Source of the DNA: an uncultured Anaerotruncus sp. | GTDB lineage: Bacteria > Bacillota > Clostridia > Oscillospirales > Acutalibacteraceae | Direction: 5' to 3' | NCBI GenBank assembly: GCA_900539775.1 | Contig: UQDL01000010.1 | Coordinates: 1-53,447, forward strand | Length of the DNA stretch: 53,447 bases | Notes under the pieces: model-generated | The model's database searches: none | What the model saw: only the letters and a program-made list of their open reading frames with translations | What the model was told of the DNA's origin: nothing | Shown here: positions 7,908-16,141 of the stretch, piece by piece | Position numbering within the stretch: the first letter of the stretch is position 1 | How the letters are laid out: every line of letters starts with the position of its first letter | Program-made: the position numbers and the translations under genes

Positions 7908-9227
7908 TTATTTAACGGAATGTTTTCTGGGAATTGTGGTTTCCCTTTTACCTGCAAGCACATCAAGAGCCGCAATAACCTTATTTCTTGTTTCAGCCGG
8001 AACGAAAACATCATCAACGGCGCCGCAAGCCGCTGCAGTGAACGGTGAAGCCATATCAGATTCATATTCCTTTTCAAGCGCATCTCTGCTTTCGCCGTTT
8101 GCAAGGCGATCATTAAAGAGAAAAGCCACAGCCGCTTTTGTTGAAAGCGGAGAGATAACTGCCGTATCCCAAGCATAAACAAGGTCTGCATTAGAGCCTC
8201 TGCCTGCAAGAGCAATATAAGCCGCACCCACTGCTTGGCCGGTTATAACGGAAAGCTTGGGGCAAGTTGCCGAAGCATATGCCGTTGTAAGCTTTGTGGC
8301 CGCAACAAGCATTTGGTTTTCTTTTTCTTTGATTATGCCGGAAGCATTAACAAATGTTACAATCGGAATATTGAAAGCATCACAGAATTTAACGAAAGCC
8401 TCTGCCTTATAAGCACAGGCAGGGCAAAGGTTTGCGCCGTCAAAAGCGACAAATCCTGTTGTTGCACCCATTACCGAGCCGATTGCCGTTACGGCATTAT
8501 CCGCATATGCGCTTTTAAGCTCTATAACGCTGCCGGAATCTGCGGTTGCAAAAACAATATCCCTTGCAGAAGCACCCGTATCAACAGCAACAGCGGAATC
8601 CTCAAAATCAAAAATGGGAGCACCGCTGAGATTGTTTGACGGAAGCATTGTGATGATATTTCTTACACTGTCTATTGCAGAAGCCATATCATCGGCAACT
8701 ATATCAACCGTGCCTGCCTCTGCACAATCCTGAGCTGAAACCTCAGAAGGAGTGCTGAGATAGAAATCTGCATCCTTAACCGCAACAACAATATCTGCCA
8801 TATTAGCAACAAGAGCAGTTGTGCCGAGAGCCGCACCTGCAACAATTGAGATTTGAGGCACAACGCCGGAAACGCAAGCGGATGCCTTTAAAATTTCGCC
8901 GTAAGCCGAAAGGCCCTCAAAGCCTTCTTTCAAGCTCATGCCGTTTGAATCATAAATGCCTACAACAGGGCACCCTGTTTTTTTGGCAAGATCATATATT
9001 TTTTTAATTTTTGAACACTGAGCCACGCTGACTGCGCCGCCGTTTGCACCGATATCCTGAGAGAATGCGTAAACAGGAGCGCCGCCGACAGTTCCGAATC
9101 CTGCAACAGCTTCTACATCGCCGTTTGCTGATTTTGCGAAAGCGTCAATTTCTGTGAAAACGCCGTCATCAAACAAAGAAACAAGTCTTTTACGAGCCTC
9201 GGTTTCATTTACTGTAGGTTCAACCAC
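7908..9227 (-). CDS. Acyl-CoA carboxyltransferase subunit (MmdA / transcarboxylase 12S-like)
   Basis: About 439 residues of the crotonase-fold carboxyltransferase family (methylmalonyl-CoA decarboxylase alpha, propionyl-CoA carboxylase beta, transcarboxylase 12S), which exchanges CO2 between carboxybiotin and an acyl-CoA. Both halves show family marks: AVYAFSQD-type segment PVYAFSQDIGANGG and SGVVPQISIVAGAALG in the N-half, IVTFVNASG and ITGQAVGAAYIAL in the C-half. It is shorter than the usual ~510 residues. The ATG-led frame begins at 9257, but AAGGAGG at 9236-9242 lies inside it, 8 bases before a GTG at 9227-9225, so GTG is the likely start. First gene of the operon. No membrane decarboxylase subunit or biotin carboxylase is nearby; acyl-CoA specificity is not readable from sequence alone. 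Confidence 0.85.
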   Translation of the reverse strand: MVEPTVNETEARKRLVSLFDDGVFTEIDAFAKSANGDVEAVAGFGTVGGAPVYAFSQDIGANGGAVSVAQCSKIKKIYDLAKKTGCPVVGIYDSNGMSLKEGFEGLSAYGEILKASACVSGVVPQISIVAGAALGTTALVANMADIVVAVKDADFYLSTPSEVSAQDCAEAGTVDIVADDMASAIDSVRNIITMLPSNNLSGAPIFDFEDSAVAVDTGASARDIVFATADSGSVIELKSAYADNAVTAIGSVMGATTGFVAFDGANLCPACAYKAEAFVKFCDAFNIPIVTFVNASGIIKEKENQMLVAATKLTTAYASATCPKLSVITGQAVGAAYIALAGRGSNADLVYAWDTAVISPLSTKAAVAFLFNDRLANGESRDALEKEYESDMASPFTAAACGAVDDVFVPAETRNKVIAALDVLAGKRETTIPRKHSVK

Positions 9228-9281
9228 ACGAATATCCTCCTTAATAATTTTTCGCATGAATATAATTATCCATTCTTGTGT

Positions 9282-9310
9282 ATTTTATCACTTCAGGTTT
9301 ATAATTACAA
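9282..9310 (-). promoter_or_regulatory. Promoter of the transcarboxylase-like operon
   Basis: TTGTAA (9305-9310), 17-base spacer, TAAAAT (9282-9287) on the minus strand. It gives a leader of about 48 bases before the GTG at 9227. Confidence 0.65.
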
Positions 9311-9465
9311 CTATTTTTTGCCAGAATTATTAAATTATTTATAAATTTAAATACTTAACAAAAAAGTTTCATTGTATATCATTTTAACGGAAACCTAAGC
9401 ATTCCGGCGTCAAAAGCGCAATCGGCAAGCACAGTCCAACTATATGTACTCACTTTAAATTTGCC

Positions 9466-9494
9466 TTGCAAAGCAAAAGCGCATCTGATATATT
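9466..9494 (+). promoter_or_regulatory. Promoter of the SWIM-domain gene
   Basis: TTGCAA (9466-9471), 17-base spacer, TATATT (9489-9494); RBS GGGAGGT follows at 9513-9519. Confidence 0.55.
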
Positions 9495-9525
9495 GAAATC
9501 AGAAAGAAAAACGGGAGGTAAGCAT

Positions 9526-10317
9526 ATGAACACAATCGGTTTTAACACAAACGACTCTAAAGCCGAGGCAGCAGAGATTTTGCAAAAAGAAAAGCAACCC
9601 GCAAACTGCGGCAAAGTAATAAATAATGTTGTAACGGTAAGATTTAATAACGGTGTAGAGCTTCCCTACTACAACAACAAATTCAACCTTAATGAAGGTG
9701 ACAGAGTTTTTGTTGACGGTAAATACTACGGAAGCAGCGGAGTTGTTACCGAAGTTATAACAAAATTTAAAATAAGCAGAAAGCAATACAAGGATGTTAT
9801 CGCAAAGCTTGATTTAACGGTACACGGCAGCTTTAAAAAATTTGAAAACTTTATGATTTCAACAACAGGTACCACGGCAACAAGAGAGCAAATTCTATCT
9901 TGGTTTGTTCCTCCGTTTGTGCCGCAATTTGAGGGTGATGAACCCGATGAATTCATATGCGGCGAAGGATATTTTTGCGATTTGAAAAAAATCCCCTGCA
10001 GCACGGAAACGCTTGATGACGGGCTTGAATTATTAAACGACGGCATATTGACGGCACTGATTATCAAAGACGGCATCGGAACAGCTTATTTTTATGACAA
10101 AGCCGGCCACATTGTTGATTTCAAATACGACAAAACGGGACTGACGGAAATGTTTTGCGACTGCATCAAACCGAATTTCTGCAAGCATTTTGCAGCGATT
10201 TGCATTCTTTTAAATGACCTCACAAAAGAAAACATCATAAAACCGGGCAACGACATTTTTGCCGTAAGTGGAAAATGGTTTTACGAAATGATGCAAAACC
10301 GCGAAATTTCACTTTAA
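9526..10317 (+). CDS. SWIM zinc-finger protein with N-terminal beta-barrel-like domain, unknown function
   Basis: A 263-residue protein. Residues ~28-95 (GKVINNVVTVRFNNG ... LNEGDRVFVDG ... SGVVTEV) look like a small beta-barrel of the type attached to nucleic-acid proteins, with the pattern VRF-x-GD-V-V. Near residues 205-225 is FCDCIKPNFCKHFAAICILL, fitting the SWIM zinc-binding pattern CxCx(n)CxH followed by an amphipathic helix. SWIM domains are known for DNA or protein contacts in helicases and transposases, but no ATPase is adjacent here. The longer frame to 9466 is rejected because GGGAGGT at 9513-9519 sits 6 bases before the ATG at 9526. The gene stands alone on the plus strand between two minus-strand operons. 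Confidence 0.6.
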   Translation: MNTIGFNTNDSKAEAAEILQKEKQPANCGKVINNVVTVRFNNGVELPYYNNKFNLNEGDRVFVDGKYYGSSGVVTEVITKFKISRKQYKDVIAKLDLTVHGSFKKFENFMISTTGTTATREQILSWFVPPFVPQFEGDEPDEFICGEGYFCDLKKIPCSTETLDDGLELLNDGILTALIIKDGIGTAYFYDKAGHIVDFKYDKTGLTEMFCDCIKPNFCKHFAAICILLNDLTKENIIKPGNDIFAVSGKWFYEMMQNREISL

Positions 10318-10324
10318 ATAAATC

Positions 10325-10355
10325 ACAGCCGAAAAAAGGAATTTATTTATCTGTG
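10325..10355 (+). terminator. Possible weak terminator of the SWIM-domain gene
   Basis: Just after the stop, CACAG and CTGTG can pair across a loop of about 22 bases and are followed by TTTTT. The stem is short and the loop long, so this is tentative. Confidence 0.3.
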
Positions 10356-10445
10356 TTTTTCTTGTTTGAATTACCGCTTTCAAATTTTGTCTTTTATTAA
10401 GCTGATGATACACTTATCGGAATATGCAACAATTTAAAAGCAACT

Positions 10446-10476
10446 AAAAAAAGAGCATCTCTTTCGAGATGCTCTT
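10446..10476 (-). terminator. Terminator of rpsB-tsf
   Basis: An 11-bp perfect stem (10451-10461 with 10466-10476) with a 4-base loop is followed by a run of T's on the minus strand (complement of 10446-10452). It sits 10 bases after the tsf stop. Confidence 0.95.
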
Positions 10477-10486
10477 AAAATTTTGA

Positions 10487-11425
10487 TTAGCCGTTGATTT
10501 GCTTTGCGATTTCCTCTGCAAAGTTTTCTTCACGCTTTTCAAGGCCTTCGCCTCTGGTCATACGGATAAATCCGTTGATCTTAATTTCTGTGCCGAGTTC
10601 CTTGGCAACAGAATTTACATAGCCTTTAACATCGCCCTGGAAAAGATCGGAACGAACAAATTCCTGATCAACAAGGCAATTTTCTTTATAATACTTGCCC
10701 ATTTTACCTGCTGCAATCTTAGCAAGAACAGCATCGGGCTTAGAAGCCATTTTTGGATCTTCCTTCATCTGAGATGCAAGGATGCTCTTTTCGTGCTCGA
10801 TAACCTCTGCAGGAACTGCAGCTTCATCAAGATAAGCAGGGCTCATTGCAGCAATCTGCATTGCAACATTTTTGCCCATCTCCTTGAACTCTGCCGTTGC
10901 AACCTTAGCTTCATCTGCAACATCAAAGGAAACCATAACGCCAACGGAACCGCCTGCATGAACATAAGTTGCAAGGTTGCCTTCCATAACCTCAAAGCGA
11001 CGAATTTTCATATTTTCGCCGATAGCAAGAATGAGGTCATTAAGAGTTTCCGTAACTGTTCTGCCGGTGCCCATATATTCAGCGGCATTAAGCTCTTCAA
11101 CAGTTGAAACACCTGTTTCGATAATTGTTTTAGCGCAATCTGTTACAAAGTTTACGAATTTTTCGTTCTTTGCAACAAAGTCTGTTTCAGAGTTTACTTC
11201 AATAACAACGCCTTTTTTAGCAGCGTCATCTGCATAGGAAAGAACAACACCCTCAGCGGCAATTCTTGTTGCCTTTTTCTGAGCTGCTGCAAGTCCTCTT
11301 TCACGAAGATAATCAATTGCTTTATCCATATCGCCGTTTGCTTCTGTGAGTGCTTTTTTGCACTCCATCATGCCAACGCCGGTTTTCTCACGGAGAGTTT
11401 TAACATCTTGAGCTGTAAAAGTCAT
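10487..11425 (-). CDS. tsf: Elongation factor Ts
   Basis: A 312-residue nucleotide exchange factor that releases GDP from EF-Tu. The N-terminal UBA-like part begins MTFTAQDVKTLREKTG with GVGMMECKKAL, and ATRIAAEGVV follows; NSETDFVAKN is the diagnostic TDFV motif contacting EF-Tu. Both core subdomains are present, and length is normal for the long bacterial form. The frame extends to 11446, but GGAGGA at 11432-11437 is 6 bases before the ATG at 11425. It is the second gene of rpsB-tsf, 53 bases after rpsB, and ends at a strong terminator. Confidence 0.98.
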   Translation of the reverse strand: MTFTAQDVKTLREKTGVGMMECKKALTEANGDMDKAIDYLRERGLAAAQKKATRIAAEGVVLSYADDAAKKGVVIEVNSETDFVAKNEKFVNFVTDCAKTIIETGVSTVEELNAAEYMGTGRTVTETLNDLILAIGENMKIRRFEVMEGNLATYVHAGGSVGVMVSFDVADEAKVATAEFKEMGKNVAMQIAAMSPAYLDEAAVPAEVIEHEKSILASQMKEDPKMASKPDAVLAKIAAGKMGKYYKENCLVDQEFVRSDLFQGDVKGYVNSVAKELGTEIKINGFIRMTRGEGLEKREENFAEEIAKQING

Positions 11426-11478
11426 TTCTCTTCCTCCATTACTCAATACTAAAATATATAAACTGTGCGAATTGCAAA

Positions 11479-12222
11479 TTATTCGGCAGCTTCTTCTGCC
11501 TTTGCTTCTGTATCCTCTGCTGCTTCTGCAACATCACTGCCGTCTCTGCCCTCGATAACAGCTGAAGCCATTGCGCCCGCAATAAGCTTAACCGCACGGA
11601 TAGCATCATCGTTGCCGGGGATAACATAATCAATTTCATCGGGATCACAGTTAGTATCTACGATAGCAACGATGGGAAGACCAAGCTTCATTGCCTCTGA
11701 AACTGCGATTCTTTCCTTGCGGGGGTCTACGATGAACATAGCATCGGGAACCTTTTTCATTTCTGTGATACCGCCAAGGTATTTTTCAAGCTTTTCGATC
11801 TGAAGCTCAAGGCCTGCAACTTCCTTTTTGGGAAGAAGATCGAAAGTGCCGTCCTCCTGCATCTTCTTGAGCTGAGCAAGACGAGCAACACGGCCGCGGA
11901 TTGTTTTAAAGTTTGTGAGCATACCGCCGAGCCAACGAGCATTTACATAAGGCATTGAGCAACGCTCTGCCTCTTCCTTAACGGATTCCTGAGCCTGCTT
12001 CTTTGTGCCAACGAAAATGATTGTGCCGCCTTCTGCTGCGAGATCGCGAACAAACATATATGCCTCGTCAAGCTTTTTAACTGTTTTCTGAAGATCTATG
12101 ATATAGATCCCGTTACGCTCCGTGAAAATGTACTCCGCCATTTTGGGGTTCCATCTTCTTGTTTGGTGGCCGAAGTGAACGCCGGCCTCAAGGAGCTGCT
12201 TCATTGAAACTACATTTGCCAT
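11479..12222 (-). CDS. rpsB: 30S ribosomal protein S2
   Basis: 247 residues. The N-terminus MANVVSMKQLLEAGVHFGH with QTRRWNPKM is a standard S2 signature, and IDLQKTVKKL, NARWLGGMLTN and PIVAIVDTNCDP follow in family order. The C-terminus is acidic and alanine-rich (EDTEAKAEEAAE), a common variable tail. AAGGAGG at 12231-12237, 8 bases upstream, fixes the ATG at 12222 rather than the 45-residue upstream extension. It is transcribed from 12342-12370 through a folded leader and followed by tsf. Confidence 0.98.
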   Translation of the reverse strand: MANVVSMKQLLEAGVHFGHQTRRWNPKMAEYIFTERNGIYIIDLQKTVKKLDEAYMFVRDLAAEGGTIIFVGTKKQAQESVKEEAERCSMPYVNARWLGGMLTNFKTIRGRVARLAQLKKMQEDGTFDLLPKKEVAGLELQIEKLEKYLGGITEMKKVPDAMFIVDPRKERIAVSEAMKLGLPIVAIVDTNCDPDEIDYVIPGNDDAIRAVKLIAGAMASAVIEGRDGSDVAEAAEDTEAKAEEAAE

Positions 12223-12335
12223 TATTATTTCCTCCTTTAAGGTTATTCCTCCGCAGCGCATATGGCAACATTCCCGAAAATACACCTTGGGAACAAAACG
12301 CCGCGTGTGGATTGCACATAATGATATATCTGTGC
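12223..12335 (-). promoter_or_regulatory. Folded 5' leader of rpsB-tsf, possible autoregulatory site
   Basis: From the predicted +1 near 12335 to the rpsB ATG is about 113 nt. The strand complementary to 12299-12305 pairs with that of 12252-12258 (7 bp, one G-U), enclosing a smaller hairpin (12289-12293 with 12271-12275). The RBS lies just past the stem. S2 is known to repress its own operon in enteric bacteria; here the link is only inferred. Confidence 0.4.
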
Positions 12336-12341
12336 CGAAAT

Positions 12342-12370
12342 ATAATAACATAACCAAATCGCAAAATCAA
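12342..12370 (-). promoter_or_regulatory. Promoter of rpsB-tsf
   Basis: TTGATT (12365-12370), 17-base spacer, TATTAT (12342-12347) on the minus strand, in the gap after gatD. No convincing terminator separates gatD from it. Confidence 0.6.
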
Positions 12371-12429
12371 GAACTTTTTTATAAAAAGCTAAGCCAAGAG
12401 TTAATAATAATATTTTTGCAAAGTAAAAT

Positions 12430-13146
12430 TTAAATATACAAATCACGGATTTGCCTGCGGGCGAGGATTTCTGTTTTGCAATCAAGCGGAGCAAGGCTGA
12501 TTTCGCCGTGTTTTCTTTGCAGAGCGGATGTGATGAGCATATCGGCAAAATCAGGATTTTTAGGCAGCAGTGGGCCGTGAGAATAAGTACAAAAAGTGTT
12601 TTTATAGCGCACTCCCTCTGTTTTATCTCTGCCGTTATTGCCAAAGCCCTTAATAATCCTTCCGAGAGGCTCAACGCCGTTTCCGAGGTAAGTGCGCCCG
12701 GAATGATTTTCAAAGCCGATTATCCGCAGCTTTTCTGAAGTTTTAAATTCATAATTACCTATAAAGCGATTTTGCCTGCCGACTGTATAAAAATCAAGAA
12801 TTCCCGTAAATTCAAGACGAGTTCCGGATGATGTTTCATAATACTTACCGAGCAGCTGATAGCCTCCGCAAATTGCAAGCACGGTTTTATTTTCAACGGC
12901 GTCTGCGAGCCGCTCTGCATTTTTTACTCCGAGGCTTCGCAGCACAAGCTGCTGTTCTCTGTCTTGGCCTCCGCCGATAAACACAATATCACAGCTGCCG
13001 AAATCAAATTGAGAGCCTGCTTCAAAATTCCGAACATCACATTCAATACCGCGCCATTCACAGCGCTTTTTAATACACAAAACATTGCCGGAATCTCCGT
13101 AAAGGTTAAGTAAATCGGGATAAACATGCGCAACGGTAAGCTTCAT
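12430..13146 (-). CDS. gatD: Lipid II isoglutaminyl synthase, glutaminase subunit GatD
   Basis: A 238-residue class I (CobB/CobQ-like) glutamine amidotransferase. With MurT it amidates the alpha-carboxyl of D-Glu in lipid II, which is needed for efficient cross-linking in many Firmicutes and actinobacteria. Visible marks: the N-terminal AHVYPDLLNLYGDSGN motif, FIGGGQDREQ, the nucleophile elbow LAICGGYQLLG with Cys near residue 93, and YSHGPLLPKNP with the catalytic His. The frame begins with TTG at 13152, but the ATG at 13146 overlaps the murT stop as ATGA and is preferred. Translation is coupled to murT. Confidence 0.95.
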   Translation of the reverse strand: MKLTVAHVYPDLLNLYGDSGNVLCIKKRCEWRGIECDVRNFEAGSQFDFGSCDIVFIGGGQDREQQLVLRSLGVKNAERLADAVENKTVLAICGGYQLLGKYYETSSGTRLEFTGILDFYTVGRQNRFIGNYEFKTSEKLRIIGFENHSGRTYLGNGVEPLGRIIKGFGNNGRDKTEGVRYKNTFCTYSHGPLLPKNPDFADMLITSALQRKHGEISLAPLDCKTEILARRQIRDLYI

Positions 13147-14441
13147 TTCCAAAACTCTTTCTTATTATATTTTTGAGCAAAATAGGGACGCAGAGCCATC
13201 ATTGCGGTATAAGTGGCGATTATTACCGTTTTGCTTTCTTCGGCAATTTTAAAAAAGCAGGCATAATCCGGTATAATGCTGCAATCCGCATCCGCATATT
13301 TGAGGCGCAAAGCCATATCTCCTGAGCGAATTCCGAACGCATAAACATTTTTTGTGCTTTTCGGAAAATCAATTTCAGCATCCCAAATCCAAGAAACATC
13401 CTTGCCGTCTGCATCATTATCATTAAGCACAAAAATCAGATTTTCCACATCACAAGATCTTAAATAATTCATTGTTTGAGTAAAACCTGCCGGATTTTTA
13501 ACAAGCATCATTTGAGTGCCGCCGAATAATTCCGATCTGCCGAACACGCCGCCGAAAGAGGCCATAGCATTTACCGATGCGGTTGTATCGATTTTAATTG
13601 CTTCAAGAGCGCAAAGAGCCGCAAGAGCATTATAGACATTATAAATTCCGCCGATGTTTAATTTGAGAACGATACTTTTACCGAAATCTGATACAAACAA
13701 CACATTTTCAGCATCCGAAACAACATCCAAGCAACACACATTGGGCTCTTTCCTTCTGTAGCCGCATTTTGGGCAATTATAATTGCCAAGTTGACAATAT
13801 GTTCGAGAAAAATAATTCAATTTTTCACGGCAAACAGGGCAAAATTCACTTTCGCCTTTTCCGCCGAGATTTAAATTTTCTTCTATCCCGAAAGAAAAAT
13901 AGTTTTTATTAAGCTCTGAAAGCGAGAACGAAACGGGATCATCGGCATTAAGAACAAGCTTTGCGCAGGGCATATTCTTTATGCCGCAGGCAATTGCCGC
14001 AAGAGTTGAAGAAACCTCACCGTATCTGTCAAGCTGATCGCGAAAAACATTTGTTACAACAAGGCAATCGGCCTTAAGATAAAGGCTTACCTTTTTTAGA
14101 GCATTTTCATCACATTCAACAACGGCATATTCTGACTTGAATCTGCCGTGCAAATCACAATTCATCAAAAATGCCGTGGTTATACCCGTTATTAAATTTG
14201 CGCCGGAACGATTAAGAAAGCAGCTTTTACCGGCCCTTAGCAATGCATTTTCAATCATTCGGGCAGTTGTGGTTTTGCCGTTTGTGCCTGTTACAATTAT
14301 AATTTTAAGCGGATCCGAAAGCTTTTTTAAAATATCCTTTTTAAAGAGCAGTGCCAATCTGCCGGGCAGCGTAGTGGCGCCCCTTCTGAAGAACCGCAGC
14401 AGTTTTTCACATATCTTAGCAATAAGAATTATCATAAACAT
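13143..14441 (-). CDS. murT: Lipid II isoglutaminyl synthase, Mur-ligase subunit MurT
   Basis: A 432-residue Mur-ligase-like protein that activates the lipid II glutamate with ATP and receives ammonia from GatD. P-loop TGTNGKTTT is at about residues 51-59. A Cys4 zinc ribbon, characteristic of MurT, is formed by CPVC (201-204) and CPKC (223-226). The C-terminal domain starts near LFGGTQMMLVKNPAGF. ATGs at 14441 and 14435 are both possible. Neither has a Shine-Dalgarno, and the best -10 box lies only 5 bases upstream of the first, which suggests a leaderless message. The stop overlaps the gatD start. Confidence 0.95.
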   Translation of the reverse strand: MFMIILIAKICEKLLRFFRRGATTLPGRLALLFKKDILKKLSDPLKIIIVTGTNGKTTTARMIENALLRAGKSCFLNRSGANLITGITTAFLMNCDLHGRFKSEYAVVECDENALKKVSLYLKADCLVVTNVFRDQLDRYGEVSSTLAAIACGIKNMPCAKLVLNADDPVSFSLSELNKNYFSFGIEENLNLGGKGESEFCPVCREKLNYFSRTYCQLGNYNCPKCGYRRKEPNVCCLDVVSDAENVLFVSDFGKSIVLKLNIGGIYNVYNALAALCALEAIKIDTTASVNAMASFGGVFGRSELFGGTQMMLVKNPAGFTQTMNYLRSCDVENLIFVLNDNDADGKDVSWIWDAEIDFPKSTKNVYAFGIRSGDMALRLKYADADCSIIPDYACFFKIAEESKTVIIATYTAMMALRPYFAQKYNKKEFWK

Positions 14442-14446
14442 ATTAA

Positions 14447-14452
14447 ATTATA
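14447..14452 (-). promoter_or_regulatory. -10 box of murT-gatD, implying a (near-)leaderless mRNA
   Basis: TATAAT on the minus strand at 14447-14452, with no good -35. The expected +1 falls at or inside the murT ATG at 14441-14439. It abuts the -35 of the divergent promoter. Confidence 0.4.
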
Positions 14453-14480
14453 TTGATTAAAATAAACTTTATGATAAAAT
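14453..14480 (+). promoter_or_regulatory. Divergent promoter for the phosphatase-radical SAM pair
   Basis: TTGATT (14453-14458), 16-base spacer, TAAAAT (14475-14480); RBS AAGGAG at 14495-14500. Confidence 0.6.
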
Positions 14481-14507
14481 AAGATTGACAAAGGAAGGAG
14501 AGTTAAT

Positions 14508-15284
14508 ATGCTGAGCAAAATTACAGAAGCCGTAAAAAAAGCAGGCGAGATATACAAAAGCGCAGGAAGTGATTTGGGGATTGAAGAAAAAGGATCAGAA
14601 GTGAATCTTGTTACAAAATATGATAAAAAGATTCAAGACTTTTTATTTGAAGAACTCGGAAAAATCATTCCGGGATGTTCGTTTTTAGGCGAGGAGGGTG
14701 ACGGCAACAAGACCCTTTCAAACGGATATTGCTTTATAATAGATCCTATAGACGGCACAACGAATTTTATAAAAGGATTTCAACACAGCGCAATTTCGGT
14801 TGGCCTTGCCAAAGACGGAGAGCTGATTATGGGAGTTGTGCTTGATCCTGATTTAAACAATCTTTTTTGCGCCGAAAAAGGAAAAGGCGCTTTTTTGAAC
14901 GGGAAACCGATTCACGCAAGCAATTGCAATTTGGAGCACAGCCTTGTACTTTTCGGCACATGCCCATATGAGCACGAGCTTGCAAAGAAGACTTTTAAAT
15001 TGACCGAGCAAGTGTTTTATCGTTGCCTTGAAGTGCGCAGAGGAGGCTCTGCAGCGCTTGATATCTGCTATGTTGCAGCAGGAAAAGCGGATTTATATTA
15101 TGAGCTTATACTGCGCCCCTGGGACTTTGCCGGTGCAACAATTATACTTCGTGAGGCGGGAGGATTTTGCAAAACAGTTGAGCACGGCGAAATAGACTGC
15201 GGCAAAATCAGTTCTTATGTTTGCGGCAACAAAAATAATTTAGAGGAGTTTTTCGAAACAGCCGATGGAATATTACAGCCTTAA
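14508..15284 (+). CDS. Inositol monophosphatase family protein
   Basis: A 258-residue Mg-dependent sugar/inositol phosphatase. The family metal-binding motifs appear in order: LGEEGDG near residue 62 (Glu), DPIDGTTNF near 82 (Asp-x-Ile-Asp-Gly-Thr) and RPWDFAGATIILREAGG near 205 (Asp). The substrate could be inositol-1-phosphate, another sugar phosphate or 3'-phosphoadenosine phosphate; the family is promiscuous and the sequence does not decide. AAGGAG is 7 bases before the ATG. It overlaps the next gene by 20 bases, so the two are probably coupled. Confidence 0.9.
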   Translation: MLSKITEAVKKAGEIYKSAGSDLGIEEKGSEVNLVTKYDKKIQDFLFEELGKIIPGCSFLGEEGDGNKTLSNGYCFIIDPIDGTTNFIKGFQHSAISVGLAKDGELIMGVVLDPDLNNLFCAEKGKGAFLNGKPIHASNCNLEHSLVLFGTCPYEHELAKKTFKLTEQVFYRCLEVRRGGSAALDICYVAAGKADLYYELILRPWDFAGATIILREAGGFCKTVEHGEIDCGKISSYVCGNKNNLEEFFETADGILQP

Positions 15285-16131
15285 CAAATATTTACAAAAC
15301 AAATTCGGCTGCAAGGTTTACAAAATAAGTCTTAATGCCGGATTCACCTGCCCAAACAGAGACGGCACGCTGGGCACAAGAGGTTGCATATTTTGCTCTG
15401 AAGGAGGCAGCGGAGATTTTGCGGAAAGCGCAGCACTTTCCATAACAGAGCAAATTGAGAACGGCAAAAAACGTGTTTCGAAAAAAATAAAATCGGGCAA
15501 ATACATAGCATATTTTCAGGCTTTTACAAACACCTATGCGCCCGTTGAAATACTGCGTGCAAAATTTACCGAGGCACTGAATCACCCGGACATTGTGATG
15601 CTTTCAATAGCCACAAGACCCGACTGCCTGCCGAATGATGTTGTTGCTTTAATTTCCGAGTTAAACAAAATAAAACCGGTTTCAGTTGAGCTTGGCTTGC
15701 AGACGATTCACGAAAGCTCTGCAAAATATATTCGCAGGGGCTATTCTCTTGATGTTTACGACGATGCAGTTAAACGCCTGAAAGCAGAAAATATTGACGT
15801 TGTGACTCACCTTATAATAGGGCTGCCGAATGAAAGCAAGGAAGATATGCTGCAAAGCGTTGCACACGCTTGCAATGCCGGCACAAACGGCATAAAGCTG
15901 CAACTGCTTCATATTTTGAAAGGCACTGATTTGGCAAACGATTATGCAGCCGGTAAATTTAAAGCACTTGAATTTGAAGAATATCTTGAAATCATACACG
16001 ACTGCGTTGAAATCATACCCGATAATGTTGTTATTCACCGTTTAACCGGTGACGGAGCAAAAAAAGACTTAATTGCTCCGCTTTGGAGCGCAGACAAAAA
16101 GAAAGTTTTAAACGCAATATCAAAGCTGTAA
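15265..16131 (+). CDS. Radical SAM protein, TIGR01212/YhcC-like family
   Basis: 288 residues with a radical SAM barrel and the family-specific cluster motif: FTCPNRDGTLGTRG then CIFCSEGGSGDF, placing three Cys for the 4Fe-4S cluster around residues 29-43. YFQAFTNTYAP and HLIIGLPNES are further family marks. This family is widespread in Firmicutes and proteobacteria but its reaction is not firmly known; tRNA modification has been suggested for relatives. The ATG lies inside the upstream gene's end, with GAGGAG 16 bases away, so translation probably depends on coupling. A strong bidirectional terminator follows. Confidence 0.85.
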   Translation: MEYYSLNKYLQNKFGCKVYKISLNAGFTCPNRDGTLGTRGCIFCSEGGSGDFAESAALSITEQIENGKKRVSKKIKSGKYIAYFQAFTNTYAPVEILRAKFTEALNHPDIVMLSIATRPDCLPNDVVALISELNKIKPVSVELGLQTIHESSAKYIRRGYSLDVYDDAVKRLKAENIDVVTHLIIGLPNESKEDMLQSVAHACNAGTNGIKLQLLHILKGTDLANDYAAGKFKALEFEEYLEIIHDCVEIIPDNVVIHRLTGDGAKKDLIAPLWSADKKKVLNAISKL

Positions 16132-16141
16132 AGCAGCACAC

